Source of the DNA: Adiantum capillus-veneris
Taxonomy: Eukaryota > Streptophyta > Polypodiopsida > Polypodiales > Pteridaceae
Assembly: GCA_014529385.2 (NCBI GenBank)
Contig: CM043963.1
Coordinates: forward strand, 99,747,412-99,811,411
Length of the DNA: 64,000 bases
Direction of reading: 5' to 3'
The notes below the pieces were generated by a model. The model was not told the DNA's origin. It saw only the letters and a program-made list of their open reading frames with translations, and made no database searches. The translations under genes and the position numbers were made by a program. Below, in pieces: positions 34,331-44,788 of the stretch (position 1 is the stretch's first letter; the number at the start of each line of letters is the position of its first letter).

Positions 34331-34347
34331 CCCCGACAACGGCGCCA
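34331..34347 (-). other. gypsy 1 tRNA primer-binding site
   Basis: The minus strand reads TGGCGCCGTTGTCGGGG, the usual gypsy primer-site and leader sequence, four bases from the LTR edge. Confidence 0.85.
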
Positions 34348-34351
34348 AAAA

Positions 34352-34926
34352 TGTGCGCTCCTTGCCGCACTGCCGAAGCAAGGGACTTGCCAATACACCG
34401 TATGCGAGCCACAAACGGCTCCAAGCACACAACAAGCCTAAACTAGCAAGCTCAAGAAAACAAAGGGTGTGTCACTCACCGCTCTACGCTCACCTTCGTG
34501 GTGGATTCCTCGCCGCGATGAAGAAGAAGCTGCAGTCGTGCCGCGCTCAACCGCTTCGCCGCAGTCGTGCCTTCGTAATGCTCGATCGCACACACACTCT
34601 CCCTCTCTCTCTCTCTCACACACACACACACAAGGAGGTGAAGAAGAAGAAGATGAAGATGGAGCAAGAGCACTTTTCAATTGCACAAATGAGAGAATGA
34701 GTAAAAATTAGGTTTAGTTGGCTTTTATAGGAGCTCACCCCATTCACACTTGGGCGCCCATGCTTAACCAACTAATCCCTTGAATGTCCAAGTTAAAGTG
34801 CGCCTCTCATCGACGATCACTCTACCTTTCCCTATTGGTCCGACAAGCCCGGTACCTGACTCTAAATAATACATAATACGCGTCTGTCGTAGGTGATAGG
34901 GTGTCCGTGAGCCGTGAGGGTTAACA
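34352..34926 (-). repeat. gypsy 1 5' LTR
   Basis: Same ends as 26011-26587 and about 98% identical by eye. It sits next to the primer site, so this is the upstream LTR that would carry the promoter. Confidence 0.93.
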
Positions 34927-34931
34927 GTTAG

Positions 34932-35950
34932 CAGTTTTGACACAAACTGTACCTTTGCCGACAATTTCACAAGCTTCATCATCTCCCAAGTATACATACC
35001 CAAAATTACCTTTGGTGTAATCTTGGAAATGTTTCTTGTGTGGTGTTGCATGGAATGAAGCCCCGGAATCTACTATCTAGGAACTAGACACATTGTCTAA
35101 TGAGAGAATTAGAGAATCTTGCCCTACTTTACTTGCCACATTGGCCTCCAGTGTTGGCTTGTTGTCTTGAGACTTTGACTCCTTCTTCTTCTTGGACTAA
35201 CAAATCTTCTTGACGCGGCCTTTCTTGCTGCAGTTCCAACATTCAAGAACTGACTTTGTGCATGACTTGCTTCGTCTTGAGCGATCACGACCCTTTTGGT
35301 TTTTGAACCTCTCCTTAGGCCTTCCTCTTGTTTCCACTGAAAGTGCAGCACTTGATGATTCTCCTGTGCTTCTCCTTCGCATTTCCTCGCTTAGGAGAAC
35401 ACCCACAACATCATCAAACTTAAGAGTATTTGTGCCAAAGATAGAATTACTTACAGCCATCACAAGGCTGGCCCAACTATCCGGTAGAGATGATAGTATA
35501 AGGAGAGCTCGCACTTTGTCATCGAAATTGATTTTCACCAATCAAAGCTGACTTATGTTTGTGTTAAAGTCATTTAGGTGTTCTGCAACTGAACCATTCT
35601 CTGCCATCTTTAGATTGAATAAGCGTTTCAAGAGAAATACCTTATTGGATGTCGATGGTTTCTCATAGAAGTCGTCAAGTGACTTCATCAAGTCCTCCGT
35701 GGTCTTCATCTCCAAAATGTTGAAGGCCACCATTGACGCCAAGTTTAACCGGATTGTTCCGAGTGCCTTTCGATCAAGGAAAATCCATGCTTCATCTGCC
35801 ATCATTGCAGGTTTCTTTGCAAGACCGCCTAGTGGCAAATAGAGGTCCTTCTGGTAGAGATAGTCTTCAATCTGCATCTTCCAATGTTGGTAGTTTTTGC
35901 CGTTGAACTTCTCGATTTTGAGCTTCCCTTCCTCCGCCATTACTCCCACT
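34932..35950 (-). pseudogene. copia A gag, zinc knuckle and protease start
   Basis: The UBN2-type gag begins at about 35949 ('MAEEGKLKIEKFNGKNYQHW'). 'LLKRLFNLKMAENGSVAEHL' lies near 35635-35580, and a basic stretch leads to the knuckle CWNCSKKGRVKKIC near 35238-35200. Protease IVDSGASFHATP lies near 35085-35050. The gypsy 1 insertion follows directly. Fossil. Confidence 0.85.
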
Positions 35951-35999
35951 CAATTCAAGGAATCCTTTCCTCAAGATAATTTAGCTACGAGCAAACCTT

Positions 36000-36011
36000 G
36001 CTCTGATACCA
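36000..36011 (-). other. copia A primer-binding site (initiator tRNA-Met)
   Basis: The minus strand reads TGGTATCAGAGC, the classic plant copia primer site, two bases inside the right LTR. Confidence 0.92.
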
Positions 36012-36013
36012 AT

Positions 36014-36093
36014 TATTAGGAAATATGACGTAGCTCAACAGATAATTGAGTAGATTACTTAATGGAGAGAGATAATTTTCCCACACAAGAGAT

Positions 36094-36156
<63 letters not shown>

Positions 36157-36698
36157 CACGATATACGTGGTTCACCCAATGTGGGCTACGTCCACAGAAA
36201 AGCAACCACTCAATGGCTTTAGTACTTCAAAACAAAAAGTAGGTTCCAAAGGGATTATACCCTTTTGGAGCTCCCGCCTTGAGTTCATTTGACACCTCTA
36301 GGACCATTTGAGAGTTAGGTAGATCGCACGGGAAACTTAGACATTTTCCCTTTTAGTTTTCTTTGAATAGGCCACCGGCCATTGAATTCGGCCACCGGCC
36401 ACCGTTCATTGACTTCCGACCACCGGCCACTGGCCGTTGACTACCGACCACCGGCCAAACGACCGGCCGTTTTTCGACCACTTTCCAGCCGCCGTCCGAC
36501 AATAATATTCTGGCAAATCCAGTCTCAAGCTTGGGCTCGAGACTGGCCGTGAAAATTTTGATTTTCGGTGAGTGACTTTATTTTCCAGTGAGTTATTTTA
36601 CTTCACGCACGATGGCTTCTCCTCATAATGGGGGCCTTACAAATGTGCATTTTGAACACAAAAAATTACAAGGGGTAAATCAGGCTCCATACTTAACA
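36014..36698 (-). repeat. copia A 5' LTR (685 bp)
   Basis: Shares its outer 270 bp and inner 190 bp with the left LTR. The middle (about 36285-36480) is different and full of CCACCGGCCA motifs. It also carries a much longer (GA)n run at 36093-36151. Confidence 0.9.
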
Positions 36699-36703
36699 AA
36701 AGA

Positions 36704-37720
36704 GACCTCTCTCTATAGTCGGGCTCTCAATTCTCCGCATTCCTCCTCATCAGACCAACTATTCTGGGGCATAGCCTCTGCTTGAGATGTGTATGTGGAT
36801 ATGACTCCCTAGTTGCATCCCGTAGAGTCTTTGTCAGAATATGGGTGAGATCCTCCAAAGGTTGCCCTTGATCCTTTTTGCATAGGCATATGTAAATACC
36901 ACCCATGTAAACAAAGTCCGTCTACGAAGTGAAAGTATAACTTATAGGACCTCCTGCTTGTGCCCTTGAACTGTGGTGAATTGACAGGAGATGTCAAGTG
37001 TCAAAAAGGGCAAGATCCACTACTACCCCATCTACCGTGACCAAATACAAAGTCCTCAATATAAGAAAGAAAGTTTGGCATGGCCATAATGTAATCCACT
37101 ACGCTAGCCCCGTGATGATGTAGGAACCAGGTAAAGCCGATGATTACTGGGAATCTCTGTAAGCCATTAAGTATGGCTAACCCATGTGCAATGCCTATAT
37201 CTACTAGGTATCTCCCATACTCTATACACTCCGTATCTAGTGACCATTTGTCCAATGCCATGTCTATGGTTTCCATCTCTCTCAACATCTCCTCCGAAGT
37301 ATCATAGAAGATTGTCTGGCTGATGGTTTCCTATTTGGGCATTGAAGTCCCCCAAGAGAATGATATCTCCCTCCCTAGAGAACTCCCCATATGTCATCAT
37401 CAAGTACAAAGAAAGGAGACTCATCTCTAGGTGATGCATAAGTCGATGTACTCGGAGAAAAGTAGCATATGGAAATATAAAGAAATCTTCTTGTGTCAGC
37501 CTTCAATCTCACCCACATGTACCTAGCATGATTTATCCAGTCACATGTGGCATCATCTGAATGGAGGCTTAATGAGTCTTTGAATAAAACACAATGTCTC
37601 TATCTCTAAAGGTATACTCAAAGGCACCCATGAGAGAGGAGATATAGCACTTGACGAGGGCATAAGGTGCAAAGTCGATGAGACTCCTTGCTAGTGTCCC
37701 AACGTCTTGTCTTGCAGCGT
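36704..37720 (-). pseudogene. LINE A, upstream part: endonuclease
   Basis: The minus strand shows an endonuclease start-like 'RDRDIVFYSKTH' near 37610-37575 and the C-terminal 'GFTWFLHHHGASVVDYIMA' near 37130-37080, of the SVVDY type rather than SRxDRF. The final stretch, 'ECGELRARL', runs to the copia A edge and is continued at 18608 by 'FRPLVHxKKRAFLARLE', the usual linker before LINE RT, so both flanks belong to one LINE. Many stops. Confidence 0.7.
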
Positions 37721-37927
37721 AGAGAATGGGAGCTACGATAAATGGAGGCAATGGTGCGGATCGCACTCAACAAGATGGGCTCAAGGATGTAGGGATTGGT
37801 TCGGTTATCTCATTCGAAGAAGAAGAGAGATTTGTAGTTTGGGGCAACATGTGTGGTGTAATGGCTGAAGCGAGAACCTTCGGATTTCTCCCAAGCCATG
37901 ATACATTAGCGTTGTAAGAAGGCCTTA
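37721..37927. other. Junction between LINE A and LINE B
   Basis: Short stretch with no recognisable coding. It should contain the 5' end of LINE A and the 3' end of LINE B. No clear poly(A) tail or target duplication was found. Confidence 0.4.
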
Positions 37928-40203
37928 TTAACTTGGGAGTCTGTCAACGCATCCTTGAACAAGTGACATGCATCCCATCTTCCAAACCATTTCAAGCATC
38001 CACCCCGAACTTAGTATTTTGCTCTTGCATGTCTTTTGGACCTTTTGACTTGCTTCATATGCGATTCTAGGAAGTCGATACAAAGGGCTAGGTTGTGTCT
38101 TAAGCATGTACTCCACAACCCTTTGCATGCCCAAGACTTCAGTGGGAAGCGATCTGGACTCAAGAAGTAAGAGCATGTAAGGTGTTTGTGTTTTGACTTG
38201 GAGAAAGTTGGTGAGAAAACGCTTTTAAACATTCTCAACCTCTTTCCAAGTAGATTTCCCGATGCTATTACCCCACACCTCCACTCCATAAAGAAGCACC
38301 GGTGTCACCAACGTGTCAAAGAGCTACGTTTTGAGAGCCCAACACTTGATCTCTCCAGGTTTGCACATGTTCTTAAATGCATAATAAGCCCTCTTTCCGG
38401 CTTCCAAGCGACACCTTGCGCAATCCTTCCATTTATGATTGGATGGAACCTCAAGGCCAAGGTACTTGAAGCTATCTACTACTTCAAGTTGCTCATTGTT
38501 GTATACAATACATGGATTTTCATCCTTGAGGGTCTTTACAAGCATAACCTTTGTTTTGGATCCATTCACAATCACCCCGCTATGTAGGCAAAAGTGTTCC
38601 AAGACACTCATAAGCTTTTGTGCATCTTCTAAAGTATGTGCCAAGAGCACTATATCATCGGCAGAAAGCAAAAGCATGATCACCGCAGTTCCGATCTTAA
38701 GCTCTTCTATGACTGCTTGTTGCATAAAATCAAGAACCATGCATTCTAATTCATCAATGAGTAGCCCAAAGAGGGTTAGGGAAAGTGGGCATCCTTGTTT
38801 GACACTAATGGTGCTTGCAAAAAATTCTGAAATTCCATCTCCCATATGTAGTCGACATGTCACTTTTTGGTAGATGCGAAAGACTGCATGCATAAATTCT
38901 CTCGTCACTTGAAGGCTTTGCGTACGTCTCCAAAGATTTTCTCGTAGTACCATGTCAAAAGCTTTCTTGAAATCTACAAAGCAACAATACAACTTTTTTC
39001 TTTCAATCGAGACGCCTCTATAAGAACTGGAAGAGTGACAAGGTGATCAATCGTGCTATGATGCTTTCAAAAATCTGCTTGGCCAAGCGCACGCTTGCCG
39101 TTCTTTTCAGCCCATTCACTTATCTTCATCTCCATGATACATCCAAATAACTTTGCTATCAAGAACCAACCATTATATTGCAATAGTTATTCACATTATT
39201 TATACCTCCTCCTTTGTGCAAAGGTTTGATCCAAATTGCACTCCAATCATGAGGCATGTCATGCTGAAGTGCAAGGTTAAACATATCATGTATCCAATAT
39301 CGTCTTTTCTCGCTTGTTCATTTAATCATTTCAGCCTTGACACCTTGAAGGTCCCCTGCCTTGCGGGCGATGAGTAGCAAGTTCTCAAGCGTGCGGCATA
39401 CATTTTCAATGGTAAAGAAGGGACGCATAAACAGAAGGGAGCTACAACACTTCATCTTATCAACATTGAGCTGCTTATAGAGGTTCTTGCAATGCGTATA
39501 CATATCCTCAAGAATCAAGTCACCAAAGCTCTCAACACGCTTGCCTTTTAAATTTTGCCAAAACTTGCCACATGCATGTGATTTCACTTTCGCTAAAGAA
39601 GTTGTTTTTTGACTTTCATCTTCTTCTCTTTTTCTGAACAAGTGCTTTGCATGTGTGTGAACGTTCCAAGTAAACTTCCTTGTCTTTGCTGGCATCCAAA
39701 CTTAGCAAGTGTTTTCGGGATTGACTACATGCCATGTCAAACCATTTCTTCTTGGTGCTACCCTTCTTGGACCTTTTGCAAGACATGTGTTTCACCAAAA
39801 AACATTCCTTCACACAAGAGAAAATTACTTCTTTGAAAACTTTCCACTTGCATTCTAATGTTGGGCTCTCTTGATGCTCTGTCATGCTTAATATTTGGTC
39901 CACCATATTAGCGTATATAAGTGCTCGGTTGAAGTTTAGACGTAGGTACGAATGATTCACATCATGATTGGAGGCTAAATGCTTGGCTCTTTTACCACAC
40001 TTGAGGTCAATACATAACATCCTATGATCCGATTCCGGATTCCATTCATCAAGTGTAAAGCTTTGTATGCATTCTAGAGTGGCTTTTGAAAACAGCATAT
40101 AGTCAATCACGCTATCACCATTGTGCTTTCTACATGTAAAGTCATTGGTGCCTTTCCATAAAGATATACCATTTGCAATGAGCATTCCAGTAATATCGCA
40201 CAT
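37928..40203 (-). pseudogene. LINE B: endonuclease tail, reverse transcriptase, C-terminal region
   Basis: Right to left on the minus strand: the endonuclease tail with 'NDFTCRKHNGDSVIDYMLF' (near 40140-40085) and 'ESDHRMLCIDLKCGKR'. A long helical linker runs to about 39320. RT lies at 38992-38324 with 'CCFVDFKKAFDMVLRENLW', 'VKQGCPLSLTLFGLLIDELE', catalytic SADDIVLLA near 38665-38640, 'VIVNGSKTKVMLVK' and 'FKYLGLEVPSNHKWKDC'. The C-terminal part to 37928 includes 'YMLLLLESRSLPTEVLGMQR'-type sequence. It is 5'-truncated within the endonuclease and has several frame changes. A different family from LINE A and LINE C. Confidence 0.8.
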
Positions 40204-40266
40204 ATGGAAAAGTGACTTTCTATAGTGATTAGTTCTTTTGCATCATTAGAACTTCGATTATACATG

Positions 40267-40301
<35 letters not shown>

Positions 40302-40750
40302 TAAAAAAAAGCTCGCTCCAAAAATTGATTTTGGAGCGAAACAAGCTTTTTTTCTTTGAATTCGTGAGTTGAGCAAAATCTGAAAAAAGCTGGCTCGAAA
40401 CCTCAACTCGCTTCTTTGCGAGGGGAAACTCAATCGCTTAATAAAAGAGATATTCTCAAATAATTCTTCACCTTATATAATTCTAGTTAAACTCAACCTA
40501 ATGATTTTATCACTTTCTTATTGTTTTAGAAAGCCACCGTAATCCTTTAAAGTTGCAGTATGTCACAATGACTACAACCTCACGCACATGGCCGATTAGC
40601 TTAGGCCGTTGATTCGTGTTAGAGGTGGTGGTGACGAGGTGATGCGTGCACGAAAATCATGGGCAACAAGGCAGATATCAAGGGGAGCTCGTGCACGATT
40701 GAGACAACCTAGGTCAAAGAAGGAGCGCCATCTCTGCTCGAGGGGTCTGA
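40204..40750. other. Spacer with a (GA)n run, no gene seen
   Basis: (GA)n at about 40269-40299. A small hairpin (GCTCC...GGAGC around 40313-40338) follows. Frames are short and unremarkable. Confidence 0.5.
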
Positions 40751-40882
40751 CTATTAAAAAAAAAGCCATGTGGAGAGGGCGTGTGGAGACCTTAGCTATA
40801 TCTAACACGGGCATGGGAGATGGGATCAAAGGCTCCCATCACTTTTGGGCCCCGACATTAGGCGCGCGTCGTAGATCTTGTC

Positions 40883-40954
40883 GCAAAAGTAAACTCGGGT
40901 ATTTTTGTAAACTCGGGAACCCGAGTTTACAAAAATACCCGAGTTTACTTTTGC
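40883..40954. repeat. Perfect 35-bp inverted repeat with a 2-bp spacer
   Basis: Left arm 40883-40917 and right arm 40920-40954 are exact reverse complements, separated by 'aa'. Each arm contains GTAAACTCGGG or its near copy twice, so smaller hairpins are nested inside. More copies of the motif lie at 41096-41165. Confidence 0.95.
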
Positions 40955-41019
40955 CCGCCCCGATACTTTTGCACGTCAAAACTCCATGGAAACGTGTACA
41001 TTCCACAGTGACATGCGTG

Positions 41020-41090
41020 GGCGTGGTGGATAGGCCACATGGCCCTCAAACCCTAGGTTGTGGGTTCAATCCTTGGGGGCGTGGGGGAGG
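41020..41090 (+). repeat. tRNA-like (SINE-like) segment inside the foldback element
   Basis: 'gggttcaatcc' near 41062 is a good pol III box B, and 'gcgtggtggataggcc' about 40 bases upstream is a loose box A. No full cloverleaf can be drawn, so this is more likely a SINE piece than a tRNA gene. Confidence 0.35.
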
Positions 41091-41344
41091 AGCGAAGTAA
41101 ACTCGGGTAAGTAAACTCGGACCCGAGTTTACATTGTACCCGAGGTTACATTTTTCCCGAGTTTACATTGTCCACGGAAGCCCGAGATCTACGGTGCTCA
41201 ATCATCCCACCGTAGATCCCATCTCCTCCCATGCCCGTGTGAGATAAAGGCCAGGGCGCGTGATAGAGCAACTTTTTCTTTTTTAATAGTGTCATGCAAT
41301 AGACAACGAGGCTGTCGCAGTAGATTGTCTTGGCAGACAACGAT

Positions 41345-41414
41345 GCTCTCTCTCTCTCTCTCTCTCTCTTTTCCCATGTTGCAGAGCAGAGACCTGCGCA
41401 TCCTGCGTGCTTTA

Positions 41415-41490
<76 letters not shown>
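41345..41490. repeat. Microsatellite cluster: (CT)n, then (TG)n(AG)n
   Basis: (CT)n at about 41347-41370, (TG)n at 41415-41436, followed directly by (AG)n to 41488. Confidence 0.95.
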
Positions 41491-41616
41491 GAGACAGGGC
41501 GCTACATCAAGAACCGATGCATTTCTTTGTGTAGGTAGCCGAGCTGAACGAGGGGGCGGTGACATGCAGGCAAAGCAGGGCAAGGGTTGCAAGGCTGCAC
41601 GGAGCTAGGAGGAGGG

Positions 41617-42020
41617 GGGGTTGATTCTTTCTTGATAGCTCTGTCTCTTTCTCTCCATTATGCTGTCGTGAGCGAGCAAGACGCCAGACGCAGGGGGGTT
41701 GATTCTTTCTTGATACCTCTGTCTCTTTCTCTCTATCGTGCAGTCGTGAGTGAGCAAGACGCAGGATGCAGAATGCGAGGAGCATAGGACATCGGGGGGG
41801 GGGGGGGGGGGATGCGGGCTCCCTTGCGTCCTGCTCGCTCACGATTGCACAATGGAGAGAAAGAGACATAGCTAGCAAGAAAGAATCAACCCCCCCTCCT
41901 ACTAGCTCACTGAACCTACTCACTCTACTCGCTTCTTGCGACGTTTCCTCCTTTCCAGAGGGAAAAGGGGGTGCAGAATGCGAGGAGCATAGGACATCAG
42001 GCCCCCCGGGGGGGGGGAAG
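41617..42020. repeat. Triplicated unit of about 72 bp, two direct copies and one inverted
   Basis: 'gggttgattctttcttgata' begins copies at about 41620 and 41697; the third, at about 41826-41897, is the reverse complement. The second and third form a hairpin with a loop of about 60 bp that contains a poly-G run (41795-41810). A separate direct repeat, 'gcagaatgcgaggagcatag', occurs at 41767 and 41972, each followed by a G run. Confidence 0.85.
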
Positions 42021-42059
42021 GAAACGATGCAGGGAATCTGTGAAGATTCACGCTATTAG

Positions 42060-42880
42060 AAGTGAGTAGTAGGTTCAGCGAACTAGTCTAGGAGGCAAGA
42101 ATTTTGTTTTGTGTTGTGTAAGAGTGAAGAGGCCTTAAGTCTTGGAGAAAAAAATTCTTAAGCTTAACTTGTTCCAAAAGTACTAAGTCTAAAAAGATTG
42201 AGAGCAGGCGAGAGGACAACAATGACAAACGAGCAGAATGGGAGAGGCTAACTCCTACCTACTGCAATTGTTTTGGGTTTGCATGCTACTCATCTTTGCC
42301 TTTGAAGTTTGTAGCCCTACCAGTAATAGTGCTTCTGAGTTGAGGGTCAGGGCCTAAGCCCCCATCTTCGACGCTGAGCTCGTTTATTTTGTCTTGGCGT
42401 TTTTAGTCAGCGTTATTATATTTTTTTCTTTCCTTTTGGTGTCCTGTTTTGGGCGTCTATCCTTTTGGGGTGCTAGACTTTTAGCATTTACATGCCGTTC
42501 CCACACCAAAGCATAGCATAGGTAGCTTGCTTCAAGGGCAATTCAACTATCGAGAACTTGTCAAAGGCCTTGTATATGGAGGCAATGGCCGGGGGGTGAG
42601 GGTCGTTTAAGGGTCATCAACTGGAGGCCCAACCTCCCGTTGGTAATGGAGGTGAGCAGGAAAGTGGCAAGGCTCGACTGGATGGTCACCTAAAGCGATC
42701 TGCCAAAGCGGCTAGGGGAGGCAAGCGTGTCCACATCTCTTCATGTGGAGAGGTGGCCTTCCAGGCCTTGAAGAAAATCTTACCACAGGTGGTTGAAGTG
42801 GGTAATGCATGCTTGATGTTGGTCTCGCTCGCACTGATTAAAAAGCAACTTGCTAAGGTGGCCAATTTGTCTTTGGTAGT
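42060..42880. other. No gene recognised; possible upstream part of a LINE ORF1
   Basis: Plus-strand sequence near 42500-42880 has short coding-like pieces in changing frames but nothing assignable. It leads into the ORF1 fragment to the right. Confidence 0.35.
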
Positions 42881-43420
42881 TGGCTTCATGGGCAGAAGAA
42901 TACCAACAACTAGAGCTCATCGAATGGATTTCTGGTCTGGCGGTCCTCAACCTTGGCGGAACAATTGACTATATCCAATATCTAACCAAGGGGTTCTTCA
43001 CGGTTGGGTTCAATGACCCTGCTATAACTAACAAGATTCTAACCAAACGCCCGTTGTAACTCAACCGCTCCCCAACATGTGTTTTACCATGAAACATGGC
43101 TTTTGAACTCCCCAAGGCCTTCAACGATTTATGTCCGGTGTGGGTTGATTTATCAATCTACCAATGTGGTTGTGGGATAACCTTGGAGACCTTGCAAGTA
43201 CTCTAGGTATTCCTCTGTTCGTACAAGCACACGAGGTTGGGGACCGTGGAAAATAAAGTGTGCATTTGCTGGGATGTATGTAAACCTCCTCCAAAGAGCA
43301 TGGTAATCAATGTAGGTGCATGATTGAAAGTGGAGATCCACATCCATTTCCCTTTTCCCAAGAGCACTTTTTGACCTGCCCCAAAGGGCTAAGGCCTTAC
43401 CAATGCCTCCCCTTTTTACT
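42880..43420 (+). pseudogene. Decayed LINE ORF1 fragment with a DUF4283-like domain
   Basis: The plus strand reads 'LELIEWISGLAVLNLGGTID', 'YLTKGFFTVGFNDPAITNKI' (near 42985-43045), then 'PVWVDLSI' near 43138-43160 and 'KPPPKSMVINVG' near 43284-43320. This is the order of the DUF4283 domain of plant LINE ORF1 (basic strand, FFxVxFxxxxDxxxI, PVWVxL, KPLPxxI). Several stops and a frame change show decay. No ORF2 follows on this strand. Confidence 0.55.
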
Positions 43421-44214
<794 letters not shown>

Positions 44215-44344
44215 CATGTTGCGTGCAAGGGTATTATTTAAAAAGCATGCAAATCTGATTGTATCTACCTAGATGCATGCAGGTCATTAAGGCCTAGTGT
44301 GGGGTCCTCTTTTCTTAAACTGATGGTGATGTGGCCCCCACATG

Positions 44345-44456
44345 TCTCCTCCCTTCTCACAAAAGCTACCTTGCTTTCCTCTTCTCCACTCTTCTCATAG
44401 AAGCTACCCTACCTTCCTCTTCTCCATCCTTCTTACAGAAGCTACCTTGCTTTCCA
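44345..44456. repeat. Three-copy tandem repeat of about 42 bp
   Basis: 'agaagctaccttgctttcc' variants begin near 44363, 44398 and 44439, each followed by 'tcttctccat/ctcttct'. CT-rich. Confidence 0.7.
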
Positions 44457-44788
44457 TTGCTCGATACATAGATGAGCACTCCTACCCCCAAGAACACCAC
44501 ACCCTCCAAGAAGTGCAAGAACCACCCATTTAAAGATCTAGAGTTTGTTTAGTAGACCCCTTCAAACGTGCCAATACATGAGCGTGCTAAAGCTTCCCTA
44601 TTGAAATGTGACCCCCCAGCAACAAAGTCCACTTGGAAAGGTGCTATGCTAATCTATCTTGTTTGAGCAATGCATGCTTGCATTTATGGTCGTGTCAATG
44701 CATGACTGTAAGTATTGGCACCAAAACTAACTTTTCCTTGATTTTATTTGTAGCAACGTGTCAGAGTATTTGATTTTTCTACTCATCA

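Larger units (their letters stand above)
26011..34926 (-). mobile_element. Ty3/gypsy-type LTR element (gypsy 1) with gag and protease only, nested in copia A
   Basis: LTRs of 577 and 575 bp and a perfect target duplication GTTAG (26006-26010 and 34927-34931). A TGGCGCC primer site adjoins the right LTR and a purine tract adjoins the left LTR. The 8.9-kb element codes a very long gag-protease protein, yet no reverse transcriptase, RNase H or integrase motif is seen anywhere between the LTRs. It therefore looks like a large non-autonomous (TR-GAG-like) element that would need enzymes from a relative. LTRs differ at about 9 sites by eye (about 1.6%), making it the youngest of the nest. The outline is whole. 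Confidence 0.9.
18614..36698 (-). mobile_element. Ty1/copia LTR retrotransposon (copia A), whole outline, carrying two nested elements
   Basis: The ends TG...CA are bounded by a perfect 5-bp target duplication AAAGA (18609-18613 and 36699-36703). A tRNA-iMet primer site adjoins the right LTR and a purine tract adjoins the left LTR, so the element reads right to left. Subtracting copia B and gypsy 1 with their duplications leaves about 5.35 kb, normal for copia. It sits in the ORF2 of LINE A. The alignable LTR ends differ by about 6% by eye, making it the oldest LTR element of the nest. The coding part is broken in several places. Confidence 0.92.
40751..41289. mobile_element. Foldback / MITE-like element with imperfect terminal inverted repeats
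   Basis: 'ctattaaaaaa' at the left end is mirrored by 'ttttttaatag' at 41279-41289. Further in, 'acacgggcatgggagatggg' (from about 40805) is mirrored by 'ccatgcccgtgt' (about 41232-41243) and 'gatcccatctcc'. The centre holds nested GTAAACTCGGG palindromes. No transposase is present. The right end reads CACTATTAAAA on the minus strand, loosely CACTA-like, but a clear target duplication was not found, so the superfamily is open. Confidence 0.55.

Noticed and set aside
41020-41090. Functional tRNA gene from the box B match
   Set aside because: No acceptor stem or anticodon arm can be drawn; a SINE piece fits better.
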